A DNA stretch of 64,000 nt from Pseudarthrobacter enclensis (GTDB taxonomy: Bacteria > Actinomycetota > Actinomycetes > Actinomycetales > Micrococcaceae). This document shows positions 35,499-43,726 of this stretch, piece after piece (within the stretch, counting starts at the first letter, position 1; each line of letters starts with the position of its first letter). Below the pieces are notes generated by a model. That model made no database searches and was not told the origin of the DNA. It saw only the letters and a list, made by a program, of their open reading frames with translations. The translations under genes were made by a program, and so were the position numbers. Location of the stretch: the NCBI RefSeq assembly GCF_030811655.1, contig NZ_JAUSRE010000011.1, positions 99,527 through 163,526 of the forward strand, given 5' to 3'.

Positions 35499-35539
35499 GC
35501 AGCAGGGGTGCCCCGGTCGGATCGGGGAACCCCTGCTGC
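35499..35539. terminator. Hairpin between the VOC gene and the convergent small acidic protein gene
   Basis: GCAGCAGGGGT (35499-35509) and CCCCG pair with CGGGG and ACCCCTGCTGC (35529-35539), with one internal mismatch and a seven-base loop. TTGG follows. It can end both converging transcripts. Confidence 0.8.
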
Positions 35540-35558
35540 TTGGCCTGGCGGCCTGGCG

Positions 35559-35864
35559 TCAGCTTTCGGCGCCGCCGTGCAGGCCGTCGTCGCTGCTGTC
35601 GTCCTCGGGGCCGGTGCCGTGGCCGCTTTCGCTGCGGTCGGACAGGTCCATGTTGCCGCGGGCCTCATCCATGGTGGGCCCGCCGGAGGGGACGCTGTAG
35701 GTGTCCGGGCGGACGCCGTGCGACTGCTCCTCGATCAGGGCCTGTTCCTCGCTGAAGCGGATCACGTTGGCCTCGTCGCCGGCGTCGCCGGGGACGTCCT
35801 CGCGGATCTTTGAGGGGTCCGGGATGATGAATCCTGTCTCGGGCTCTTCCTTGGGGTGGCTCAT
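35559..35864 (-). CDS. Small acidic disordered protein, function unknown
   Basis: I do not recognise a family. The 101-residue product begins SHPKEEPETGFIIPDPSKIR and is rich in Asp, Glu, Ser and Gly, ending SDDGLHGGAES. It has no signal, helix or cysteine. A purine-rich ribosome site (GGAAGGAAAAG) precedes its ATG. It lies 13 bases after the HtrA-like gene stop on the same strand and is likely cotranscribed. Similar acidic small proteins are common in soil Micrococcaceae. Confidence 0.65.
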   Translation of the reverse strand: MSHPKEEPETGFIIPDPSKIREDVPGDAGDEANVIRFSEEQALIEEQSHGVRPDTYSVPSGGPTMDEARGNMDLSDRSESGHGTGPEDDSSDDGLHGGAES

Positions 35865-35877
35865 GTGCTTTTCCTTC

Positions 35878-37017
35878 CTATCGGGTGGTTGTGGTGGCGG
35901 GCCTGTCAGTGAGGCCCACCTTAATGTCCAGGCTTTGGTCGCCGCGCTTGACCTTGAAGCCTACGGTGTCGCCGGGGTTGTGCTTGCGCAGTTCCGCCAG
36001 GAGCGTCTCAGGGGTGGTCAGCTGCACGCCTTCCATGGACTGCAGGACGTCGCCGGGACGGATGCCTGCGCGTCCCGCCGGGCCGTCCGTATCGGCAGCG
36101 AGCACCACCACCCCGGATCCTCCCTGGATGCCCAGCTGATCGGCGATCTGCGCCGTGAGCTCGCCGGGAGTCAGGCCGAGGTAGGCATGCTTGGCCGTGC
36201 CGGTGGCCAACAGTTCCTCTGCCACGTCCACGGCGGTGGCGGCGGGGATGGCGAAGCCCAGCGAGACGGCCCCTGCGGAGGGCGGGATGTAGGCCTCACT
36301 GATGCCGATCACCTCGCCGCGCATGTTGATCACCGCGCCGCCGGAGTTGCCCGGGCTGATGGGTGCGTCGGTCTGGATGAGGTCCACCAGCGACAGGCTG
36401 TTGGACGCGGAGCCGGGGATGGAACGGTGCAGGCCGGAGATGATGCCTGCGGTGGCGGTGTTCTCAAAGCCAAGGGGCGAGCCAAGGACCAGGGCGCCCT
36501 CACCCACCTTGGGCAGGTTGCTCTGGTACGTGGGCTTCGGCAGGCCGGTACGCTTGGCCTGCACCAGAGCCAGGTCAGTCACGGCGTCGCTGGCCTTCAC
36601 CGTCCCTTCGACGCGCTGCCCGTCGGCGAAACCTACCTCCACCGAGGTGGCGCCGTGGATGACGTGCTCGTTGGTGAGGATCAGCCCGTCCGCCGAGTAC
36701 ACCACACCGCTGCCCAGGCCGCTTTGCGTGAAGATGGTGACGACGGACGGCGACAGGTTTTCCACGAGTTGCGGCAGGTTGCCCGCCGCGGTGCCGGAGT
36801 CAGCACCCCCGCCGGTTGCCGGTGCGGAACCCGACGCGGGTGCCGGTGCGGAGCTGGCCGCGGACGACGACGGCGCCGGGCTTGAGGAGGAGCCGCTGGG
36901 TGCAGGAGGGCTTGGCGTACCGGTGCATGCGCCCAGTGCCAGGGAGGCCGCGAGTACCCCGGCGCCAAGCACTGTTTGGAGGCGGCGTGAACGCTGCGGA
37001 TCGCTGGCCTGGCTCAT
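35878..37017 (-). CDS. HtrA/DegP-like serine protease lipoprotein
   Basis: This 379-residue S1C protease has a lipobox LALGAC at about residues 26-31, a Pro/Ser/Ala linker, and a protease domain with His in LILTNEHVIHGA, Asp in VTDLALVQAKR and Ser in PGNSGGAVINMRG. A single PDZ domain follows (VVLAADTDGPAGRAGIRPGDVLQ, read in parts). The triad is intact. It should act on misfolded proteins on the outer face of the membrane, as PepD-type proteases do in actinobacteria. The start is ATG at 37017. Confidence 0.9.
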   Translation of the reverse strand: MSQASDPQRSRRLQTVLGAGVLAASLALGACTGTPSPPAPSGSSSSPAPSSSAASSAPAPASGSAPATGGGADSGTAAGNLPQLVENLSPSVVTIFTQSGLGSGVVYSADGLILTNEHVIHGATSVEVGFADGQRVEGTVKASDAVTDLALVQAKRTGLPKPTYQSNLPKVGEGALVLGSPLGFENTATAGIISGLHRSIPGSASNSLSLVDLIQTDAPISPGNSGGAVINMRGEVIGISEAYIPPSAGAVSLGFAIPAATAVDVAEELLATGTAKHAYLGLTPGELTAQIADQLGIQGGSGVVVLAADTDGPAGRAGIRPGDVLQSMEGVQLTTPETLLAELRKHNPGDTVGFKVKRGDQSLDIKVGLTDRPATTTTR

Positions 37018-37120
37018 CAGGACCTCCCTGCGGATGGTGGCTTTCTACCACCGTAGCGGGGGAGCGGGAAAAATACCAAGCACCCTTATTATTCCGGCCG
37101 CCGTTCCGGAGCGGGGCCGC

Positions 37121-37777
37121 CTACGCGTCTGCGTGCAGGCCCTCGAACGCCATGGTGATCACGTCATCGGCCAGCCGCTGCGGGGAGAGGGAACCGCCCG
37201 GCTTGTACCACTCCACGATCGAGTTGATCATGCCGAACAGCAGCCGTGAGACGGTGCGGGGGTCGATGTCCCGGCGGAGCGACCCCTCGTCGCGGGCGGC
37301 TGAGATAACCGCCGCCACCTTGTGGTCGAACGTGCGGCGCCGCTCCAGGGCGTCCCGTTCGATCTCGGTGTTCCCGCGCAGCCGCAGCAACAGGGTGACG
37401 AACGGCAGCCGGTCCACCAGGACGGCCACCGTCTGGCGCAGCACAAACTCCAGCCGCGCGTCAGCGGCGCCGGAGGTGGCCTCCGGCTGCTCCAGGATCG
37501 CTTCGAGGCCGCCCAGTGCGTGGTCGAGGGCGAGCTTGAGGAGGTCGCCCTTGGACGGCACGTGGTGGTAGATGGCGGACTTGGAGATGCCCAGGTTATC
37601 GGCCAGGATGCCCATGGAGGTGGCGTCGTAGCCGTGCCGGTTGAAGACGTCGACGGCGATGCGGAGCACCGACTGCTGGTCATAGCCGGGGCGGCCGCGC
37701 TTGGCCGTGCCGTTAAGGGCAGTCCCGTCGGTGCTGGCGGTTTCGGTGGTGCTGGCAGTTCTGCTGGCGCTGGGCAT
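37121..37777 (-). CDS. paaR: TetR-family regulator, likely PaaR
   Basis: This 218-residue regulator has a Ser/Thr-rich N-terminus, then a TetR helix-turn-helix at about residues 30-76 (AVDVFNRHGYDATSMGILAD, LGISKSAIYHHVPSKGDLL), and a helical ligand domain ending in MAFEGLHADA. It stands between paaK and other paa units. The same 14-16 base motif lies before its own gene, before paaJ and before paaZ, so it is the obvious candidate repressor, probably released by phenylacetyl-CoA. That ligand is inferred from PaaR of other actinobacteria. Confidence 0.82.
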   Translation of the reverse strand: MPSASRTASTTETASTDGTALNGTAKRGRPGYDQQSVLRIAVDVFNRHGYDATSMGILADNLGISKSAIYHHVPSKGDLLKLALDHALGGLEAILEQPEATSGAADARLEFVLRQTVAVLVDRLPFVTLLLRLRGNTEIERDALERRRTFDHKVAAVISAARDEGSLRRDIDPRTVSRLLFGMINSIVEWYKPGGSLSPQRLADDVITMAFEGLHADA

Positions 37778-37791
37778 AGTGGCTAGTTTCT

Positions 37792-37809
37792 CACGAACGG
37801 TCGGTAAGT
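37792..37809. promoter_or_regulatory. Putative PaaR operator upstream of its own gene
   Basis: CACGAACGGTCGGT (37792-37805), followed by AAGT, is identical to the paaJ site over 16 bases from CGAACGG. The left arm is degenerate (TTTCTCAC). It starts 15 bases upstream of the tetR start codon, fitting autoregulation. It also lies just upstream of the position where paaK ends. Confidence 0.65.
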
Positions 37810-37838
37810 CCGGGGACGGCGCAGCACCACCGAAACAC

Positions 37839-39224
37839 TCAGGCCTTCGGTCGGAGGTCGTAGATGCGGCGCAGCTTGCCGTTGGACCGCTCCAGCGAAC
37901 CCGGCTCCACCACGTCCACGGTGCATGAAGAACCCACGTGGATCTTGATCTGTTCCTTCAAGGTGCGTGCCGCCGTCGTGCTCTGCTCGATGGTGACCGC
38001 GTCCCGGCGCTCGATGCGCACGGTCAACTGGTCCATTCGCTGGCCCTCGGGGCGGGTGAGTTCGAGCTGGAAGTGCGGGCTGAGCCCCGGGATGCGCAGG
38101 GCGATTTCCTCAATCTGGGACGGAAAGAGGTTCACGCCGCGCAGGATGATCATGTCGTCGCTGCGGCCCGTGATGCGGCCCATCCGGCGGTGTGCCGGGC
38201 GGGCCGTGCCGGGCAGCAGGCGCGTGAGGTCCTTGGTGCGGTACCGGATGATCGGCAGCGCTTCCTTGGTCAGCGAGGTGAAGACGAGTTCGCCGTGTTC
38301 GCCGTCGCGCAGGACGTTCTCCTTGCCCGGGGCGGGGTTGAAGGGGTCGATGATTTCGGGGCGGAAGTGGTCCTCCCAGATGTGGCTGCCGTCCTGCGTC
38401 TCCACTGCCTCACCGGCGACGCCTGGACCCATGACCTCTGACAGGCCGTAGATGTCGCAGGCCTTGATGTTCATCATGACCTCGAGCTCGTGCCGCATCT
38501 CCTCGGTCCACGGCTCGGCGCCAAGGACGGCGAACTTCAGGGAGGTCGAGGCGGGGTCGATGCCCATGTGGGCCATGGCGTCGGCGATGGTGAGCAGGTA
38601 AGTGGGGGTGGCCAGGATGGCATCCGGCTTGAAGTCCTGGATCAGCTGGATCTGGCGTTCGGTCTGGCCGCCGGACATCGGGATGACGGTGCAGCCCAGG
38701 GCTTCGGCGCCGGCGTGCGCGCCCAGGCCGCCGGTGAACAGGCCATAGCCGTAGGCGTTGTGGACCTTCATGCCCGGACGGATGCCGGAGGCGCGGAAGC
38801 TGCGGGCAACGAGCTTGGCCCAGTCGGCCAGGTCCTGCTTGGTGTAGCCGACGACGGTGGGCCGGCCGGTGGTGCCCGAGCTGGCGTGGATGCGGGCTAC
38901 CTCGTTCTGCGGCACCGCGAACATGCCGAACGGGTATTCCTGGCGCAGGTCCTCCTTGGTGGTGAAGGGGAAGTTGCCCAGGTCGCTCAGCTCGCGCAGG
39001 TCATTGGGGTGGATGCCGGCCTCGTCGAACTTGCGCTTGTACAGCGGCACGCGCTCATAGGCATAGGCCAGGGTGTGCTGCAGCCGCTGGAGCTGCAGCA
39101 CCTCGAGTTCGTCGCGCGAGATGGTCTCCTCGCGGTCCAGGACGGCGTCGGTGCCGGCGTTCGCCTCGGTGTCCGCCGGGGTGGAAACGGCAGCGGCGGG
39201 GGATTCTGGGGCATGCAGGGTCAT
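37839..39224 (-). CDS. paaK: Phenylacetate-CoA ligase PaaK
   Basis: This 461-residue ANL-type ligase activates phenylacetate to phenylacetyl-CoA, the first step of the pathway. It begins after a variable N-terminal extension (residues 1-35). Then come LQHTLAYAYERVPLYKRKFDE, the P-loop ASSGTTGRPTVVGYT, the PaaK-typical GLFTGGLGAHAGAEALG, and AVLGAEPWTEEMR with YGLSEVMGPGV. The C-terminal subdomain has RITGRSDDMIILRGVNLFPSQIEE, read in parts. ATG at 39224 follows the PaaI stop by seven bases, so the two are one operon. Confidence 0.94.
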   Translation of the reverse strand: MTLHAPESPAAAVSTPADTEANAGTDAVLDREETISRDELEVLQLQRLQHTLAYAYERVPLYKRKFDEAGIHPNDLRELSDLGNFPFTTKEDLRQEYPFGMFAVPQNEVARIHASSGTTGRPTVVGYTKQDLADWAKLVARSFRASGIRPGMKVHNAYGYGLFTGGLGAHAGAEALGCTVIPMSGGQTERQIQLIQDFKPDAILATPTYLLTIADAMAHMGIDPASTSLKFAVLGAEPWTEEMRHELEVMMNIKACDIYGLSEVMGPGVAGEAVETQDGSHIWEDHFRPEIIDPFNPAPGKENVLRDGEHGELVFTSLTKEALPIIRYRTKDLTRLLPGTARPAHRRMGRITGRSDDMIILRGVNLFPSQIEEIALRIPGLSPHFQLELTRPEGQRMDQLTVRIERRDAVTIEQSTTAARTLKEQIKIHVGSSCTVDVVEPGSLERSNGKLRRIYDLRPKA

Positions 39225-39231
39225 GGTTTTC

Positions 39232-39702
39232 CTACTTCTTGGGGATGGTGCGGCTGCGTCCGCGGAACTCGGCGATGAGCTCGCCCGGGGAACTGGACTG
39301 GTTGCCGGATGCCGGCGCGCCGGCGTCGGCGGCGAAGATCTGGATGTCGTAGAGGCCGCTGCGCCCGGCGCTGGAACGGCGGTCCGCGACGGCGGTGAGC
39401 ACCTGGCCGCGGAACGCCGGCTTGAGGAAATTGATGTCGACGCCGGAGGCAACGGTGATGGTGTTTTCCTCGCCGGGTGCAGGCTGGATGGGGTTGCACG
39501 CGAGGGCGAACGCGGTGTCGCCGAAGGCGAAGATCATTCCGCCGTGGGCCATGCCGAAGCCGTTGAGCATTTCCTGCCGGAGGGTCATCCGGATGGTGGC
39601 GTGGCCGTCGCTGACGGCGAGGACCTCGATGCCCATCCATTCGGAGGCATAGTCGTTTTCCAGGATGGGGTGGGTGGCCCCGGAAAGGGTGGTCTCAGCC
39701 AT
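39232..39702 (-). CDS. paaI: Hydroxyphenylacetyl-CoA thioesterase PaaI
   Basis: This 156-residue hotdog thioesterase has the PaaI signature LNGFGMAHGGMIFAFGDTAFALACN, read in parts, with the catalytic aspartate in FGDTAFA. Then come SGVDINFLKPAFRGQVLTAVA and a short variable tail. PaaI rescues CoA trapped in dead-end phenylacetate intermediates. It is the first gene of paaI-paaK, and its promoter region carries a 22-base palindrome. Confidence 0.9.
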   Translation of the reverse strand: MAETTLSGATHPILENDYASEWMGIEVLAVSDGHATIRMTLRQEMLNGFGMAHGGMIFAFGDTAFALACNPIQPAPGEENTITVASGVDINFLKPAFRGQVLTAVADRRSSAGRSGLYDIQIFAADAGAPASGNQSSSPGELIAEFRGRSRTIPKK

Positions 39703-39724
39703 GCGTCATTGCCTCCAGCTTTAT

Positions 39725-39746
39725 TTACCGAATGTTCATTAGGTAA
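39725..39746. promoter_or_regulatory. 22-base palindrome upstream of paaI-paaK
   Basis: TTACCGAATG (39725-39734) and CATTAGGTAA (39737-39746) form an inverted repeat with one mismatched pair, separated by TT. It starts 22 bases before the paaI start. It shares length and the TTACCG/GGTAA ends with the paaZ operator but has different internal spacing, so it may be bound by the same or by another TetR protein. Confidence 0.6.
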
Positions 39747-39842
39747 TCCCATCGGGGGGTCGACTGTCAAGGGGGCGGGGGATAACCGGCGACGGCGTCG
39801 CACCGCTTCCGCGGATGGACCGGGCCGCTTCATCGATTGCTG

Positions 39843-39880
39843 CGTAAACGTCCTTTTGGGCGCCCATAACGACGTTTACG
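39843..39880. promoter_or_regulatory. Nested palindrome upstream of pta
   Basis: CGTAAACGTC (39843-39852) and GACGTTTACG (39871-39880) are a perfect 10-base inverted repeat with 18 bases between, and GGGCGCCC lies in the centre. It is about 90 bases before the pta start. CGTAAACG half-sites resemble those bound by LacI-type regulators. It could be an operator or the leader of the transcript. Confidence 0.5.
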
Positions 39881-39971
39881 GAGCAGTCGACGCTGGATGA
39901 GGTGCCACGCGCGCGGATCGAAGTGCAAGGATGGGGGAACCGGCACCGGCAAGAACAGCAAAGGGCGGACC

Positions 39972-42068
39972 ATGGCCAAAGGCATCTACGTCAGCGCAAC
40001 CACTCCTGGATCGGGCAAGTCCCTGATCGCCCTGGGACTGGCGGACACCCTGCACCGGCATGCGGACAGGATCGGCTTCTTCAAGCCGGTGGTCCACGGG
40101 CCGTCCGCGGCCAATGACCCCATGGTGGCCCTGATGAGGGCCCGGTTCGCGCTGGACGATGACCGGTGCCGCGGCGGCCTGACCTACGGCGAGGTCCGGA
40201 CCCTGCTGGCCGAAGGGAACCGGGCGGAGATCGACGCGCGGTGCGTGGAGATTTTTGCGGACATTGCCCGCCACTGCGACGTGGTGATCGTGGAGGGGAC
40301 GGACCTGGTGGGCCAGGACGCCGCCGTCGAGTTCGACCTCAACGCCCGGCTGGCCAATAACCTCGCCACTCCCGTCGTGGCCGTGGTGGGCGCCAAGGGG
40401 CGGACCGTGCCCGAGACCGCTGCCGCCGTCGAGGTTGCCCGCAAGGAACTGGCCGCGGAAAAGTGCGCGCTGCTGGCCATTATGGTCAACCGGGCGAATG
40501 CCGATGACCTGGATGCCATTGCCGCCGCCCTGAAGCCCGGCGCCTCCGGCCGCCCCGTGTACATCCTGCCGGAGCTGGAGGAGATCGCCCGGCCCACCAC
40601 CGGCGAGGTGGCCATGGCCCTGGGCGTGCGGCAGATCGCGGGAACCCCGGACATGGAGCGCGATGTCAAGGACATCAAGGTGGCCGCCATGAACGTGGGC
40701 AACTTCCTGAATGTGCTGGATGAGGGTGCGCTGGTGATCGTGCCGGGGGACCGGGCGGACGTGATGGTGGCCTGCCTGGCCTCCTCCTTCTCGCCCGAGT
40801 TTCCGGTGCCGTCGGCGCTCATCCTCACCGGGGGCCTGGCCCCGGACGCCAACATCTACCCGCTCCTGGCGCAGGCACCGTTCCCGGTGTTCGCGGCGGA
40901 CGAGGATACGTACCAGACGGCGCGCCGGGTGTCCGAGGTGCGCAGCGAGATCTGGTCCGGCCACCGGCGGAAGGTGGCCTCGGCCCTGGGCCTGTGGTCG
41001 CGCCGGGTGGACGAGGCCGAACTGGTGGAACGCCTGCACCTCCCCAGGGCGGAACGGATGACCCCGCTGCGGTTCCTCCATGACCTCATCGAGCGCGCCC
41101 GGACGCAGCGGCGGCACGTGGTCCTGCCGGAGGGAACCGACGTCAGGATCCTGCGCGCGGCCGAGATCCTGCACCGCCGTGACGTCTGCGACCTGACGCT
41201 CCTGGGCCCGGAGTCCCAGGTCCGGGAGCTGGCCGCCGCCAATGGCATCGACCTCACGGGCATCAACGTCATCGACCCCGCCACCTCTGACCTGCGGCAG
41301 AAGTTCGCCGAGAAGTACGCCGAGCTGCGGGCCCACAAGGGCGTGGACCTGCCCAAAGCGCTGGAGATCATGCAGGACGGAAGCTACTTCGGCACCATGA
41401 TGGTCCAGCTGGGCGTGGTGGACGGGATGGTCTCGGGAGCGGCCCACACCACCGCGCACACCATCCGCCCGGCGCTGGAGTTCGTGAAGACCCGTGAAGG
41501 CGTGAAAATCGTGTCCTCGGTGTTCCTGATGCTGATGCCGGACCGCGTGCTGGTCTACGGCGACTGCGCGGTGAACCCGGATCCCAACGTGGAGCAGCTG
41601 GCGGACATTGCCCTGGCGTCCGCCGAGACCGCCGCCCAGTTTGGCGTGGAGCCGCGTGTGGCCATGCTGTCCTACTCAACCGGCGGTTCGGGGTCCGGTG
41701 AAGCGGTGGACGAGGTGCGGCAGGCCACCGAGCTGGTGCGGGCCCGCCGGCCCGACCTGGCCGTGGAGGGTCCCATCCAGTACGACGCCGCCGTGGATGC
41801 TTCCATTGCCGCATCCAAGATGCCCGGTTCCTCCGTGGCAGGCCAGGCGACGGTGTTCATCTTCCCGGACCTGAACACCGGCAACAACACGTACAAGGCC
41901 GTCCAGCAAAGCTCCGGCGCCGTCGCCGTGGGGCCGGTCCTGCAGGGGCTCCGGAAACCGGTCAACGACCTCTCCCGCGGCTGCACGGTGGAGGACATCG
42001 TGAACACGGTGGCCATCACCGCCATCCAGGCGCAGGCCCAGGTCCCGGTCCAGCAGCCGGCGTCCTAG
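39972..42068 (+). CDS. pta: Phosphate acetyltransferase, long form
   Basis: This 698-residue enzyme interconverts acetyl-CoA and acetyl phosphate. The N-terminal ~200 residues are a BioD-like P-loop domain (SATTPGSGKSLIALGLADTL), a DRTGG-type middle domain follows (about 210-330), and the C-terminal ~320 residues are the catalytic PTA domain (VLPEGTDVRILRAAEIL; GMVSGAAHTTAHTIRPALE; YSTGGSGSGEAVDEVRQATE, read in parts). ATG at 39972 follows AAAGGG. Acetate kinase, usually adjacent, lies 7 kb downstream on the same strand. Confidence 0.94.
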   Translation: MAKGIYVSATTPGSGKSLIALGLADTLHRHADRIGFFKPVVHGPSAANDPMVALMRARFALDDDRCRGGLTYGEVRTLLAEGNRAEIDARCVEIFADIARHCDVVIVEGTDLVGQDAAVEFDLNARLANNLATPVVAVVGAKGRTVPETAAAVEVARKELAAEKCALLAIMVNRANADDLDAIAAALKPGASGRPVYILPELEEIARPTTGEVAMALGVRQIAGTPDMERDVKDIKVAAMNVGNFLNVLDEGALVIVPGDRADVMVACLASSFSPEFPVPSALILTGGLAPDANIYPLLAQAPFPVFAADEDTYQTARRVSEVRSEIWSGHRRKVASALGLWSRRVDEAELVERLHLPRAERMTPLRFLHDLIERARTQRRHVVLPEGTDVRILRAAEILHRRDVCDLTLLGPESQVRELAAANGIDLTGINVIDPATSDLRQKFAEKYAELRAHKGVDLPKALEIMQDGSYFGTMMVQLGVVDGMVSGAAHTTAHTIRPALEFVKTREGVKIVSSVFLMLMPDRVLVYGDCAVNPDPNVEQLADIALASAETAAQFGVEPRVAMLSYSTGGSGSGEAVDEVRQATELVRARRPDLAVEGPIQYDAAVDASIAASKMPGSSVAGQATVFIFPDLNTGNNTYKAVQQSSGAVAVGPVLQGLRKPVNDLSRGCTVEDIVNTVAITAIQAQAQVPVQQPAS

Positions 42069-42083
42069 GACACCACGCACAAA

Positions 42084-42121
42084 GGACGACGCCGGCACCC
42101 GGGTGGGTGCCGGCGTCGTCC
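42084..42121 (+). terminator. Hairpin terminator after pta
   Basis: GGACGACGCCGGCACCC (42084-42100) pairs perfectly with GGGTGCCGGCGTCGTCC (42105-42121) around a four-base loop. It lies 15 bases after the pta stop and also faces the convergent transporter gene. Its core GACGCCGGCAC is repeated in the terminator at 48721-48762. Confidence 0.88.
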
Positions 42122-42151
42122 GGTGGCGTGGGCGGGGACAGCGGACAGTGC

Positions 42152-43483
42152 CTAGGCGGCTGCCTTGACCTTCAACGGCTCGATCTTGCCGATGACGAAC
42201 AGGTAGTTGGCAGCGCCGACCAGTGAGATTGCGCCGATCACGGCCAGCGGTGCCACGAACGACCCCGTCTGGTCCACCAGGATGCCGATCAGGACGGGCG
42301 TGAAGATCCCGGCCAGGTTGGAGGCGAAGTTCTGGAGCCCGCCGATCGAGCCGACGTGCCGGGAGCTGGGGGCGACGTCGGCCGGCAGCGACCAGATGCC
42401 GGTGGCGGCCACCGCGAGGCTGGAGTAAGCGATGGACAGAAGGGCCAGGGCCATCCAGGCTTCCGGGACTATCGCGGCGAACATGATGACCGAGCCGCCG
42501 GCCAGGCCGCCCGCGATGACCGTTTTGCGGACCTTGCTGACCGGGGATCCTGCCCGTACTGCACGGTCCGCAAGGTAGCCGCCGAGCCAGCCGAACAGTA
42601 CGGCGCAGATGCCCGGAATGGCGCCGAAGAAGCCGAGCGTGAGGAGATTGAAGCCACGCTCCTTGACCAGGTAGCTGGGGAAGAACGTGATGAAGAAGTA
42701 GATGGCGCTGTTCAGGCAGAAGAAGCCGAACATCATGCTGAGGATGGCGCGGTACTTGAAGAGTGAACGCCAGGGGAGCTTGGCTGCGCCTTCGTCATCG
42801 TTTGCCGAGCCGCGGGCACCGCCCTCCTGGATGTAGCTGACTTCGGCAGCATTGGCGCTGGGGTGTTCTTCCGGGCTCCGGTAGTACTTCCACCACACGG
42901 CGGCCCAGATGATTCCGAGGACGCCGATGATGATGAAGACGGCATGCCAGGAGGTGAAGGCGACAATCAGGGTGACGATGGGCAGCGCGATCACTGCTCC
43001 CACCCTCGATCCTGAATCCCAGATGCTGGTGGCGAACGCGCGTTCGCGGACCGGGAACCATGTGGCCACTACCTTGGCGGCGGTGCTGGGGGCGGGGCTT
43101 TCACCGGCGCCCAGCAGGAAGCGGGCCGCAAATAGGGACCAGAAGCTGGACGCTGCGGCGGTAACCATGGTGAAGACGGACCACCAGAGGGCCGCCAGGG
43201 AGAACGACCGGCGGGGGCCCACCTTGTCCACGTACCAGCCGGCGGCGAGCTGGAAGAAGTCGTAGGCCCAGAAGAAGGCGGCGAAAATCAGTCCCTGCTG
43301 GGTGGCGCTGAGTTCGAAGTCCTTGCCCATGAACGGCAGGGCGACGCTGAGGCTGGAGCGGTCAAGGTAGTTGATGCTGAGGCCCACGAAGGCAAGCCAG
43401 ATGATCACCCAGCGTTTGCGGGTCATGAGGCGGGGCTGCCGGGGTGAGGTGGTGGTGGACGTCTTACTTCCGAGCGTAGTCAT
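42152..43483 (-). CDS. MFS transporter, anion:cation symporter family (sugar-acid uptake)
   Basis: This 443-residue, 12-helix transporter has the ACS-family start (VIIWLAFVGLSINYLDRSSL) and the signature FFWAYDFFQLAAGWYVDKVGPR, read in parts. ACS members carry hexuronates, galactonate and similar acids in symport with protons. It diverges from the GntR gene and is separated from it by operator-like repeats, so it probably imports the aldonate degraded by the dehydratase operon. ATG at 43483 follows AAGGAG. Confidence 0.86.
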   Translation of the reverse strand: MTTLGSKTSTTTSPRQPRLMTRKRWVIIWLAFVGLSINYLDRSSLSVALPFMGKDFELSATQQGLIFAAFFWAYDFFQLAAGWYVDKVGPRRSFSLAALWWSVFTMVTAAASSFWSLFAARFLLGAGESPAPSTAAKVVATWFPVRERAFATSIWDSGSRVGAVIALPIVTLIVAFTSWHAVFIIIGVLGIIWAAVWWKYYRSPEEHPSANAAEVSYIQEGGARGSANDDEGAAKLPWRSLFKYRAILSMMFGFFCLNSAIYFFITFFPSYLVKERGFNLLTLGFFGAIPGICAVLFGWLGGYLADRAVRAGSPVSKVRKTVIAGGLAGGSVIMFAAIVPEAWMALALLSIAYSSLAVAATGIWSLPADVAPSSRHVGSIGGLQNFASNLAGIFTPVLIGILVDQTGSFVAPLAVIGAISLVGAANYLFVIGKIEPLKVKAAA

Positions 43484-43566
43484 GCGGTCTCCTTCGACAG
43501 ATACATGGCTTCGGGTGCGGGATGCACGGGTGGGAGGGGGAGGCGCAGAAGAGCCCGGCGCCAAAA

Positions 43567-43594
43567 TCGTATAGGAATCTGGTTAATCATATAG
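43567..43594. promoter_or_regulatory. Putative GntR operator between transporter and regulator genes
   Basis: TCGTATAG (43567-43574, within TCGTATAGGAATC) and TCATATAG (43587-43594) are direct half-sites 20 bases apart, in the gap between the divergent transporter and GntR genes. The 13-mer TCGTATAGGAATC recurs exactly upstream of the dehydratase gene at 44560-44572. Confidence 0.65.
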
Positions 43595-43726
43595 AAAGTG
43601 TGATCCGGATCAAGTCCCCTGCAGAAAAAATGCATCTGTGAAGGCTGCGGTGCCCGGTGGCTTATGATTCCCCCAAGCGACTCCCCGCCCGTCAGTGCCA
43701 GCCAACCCAGTGCAAGAGGTAACCGC

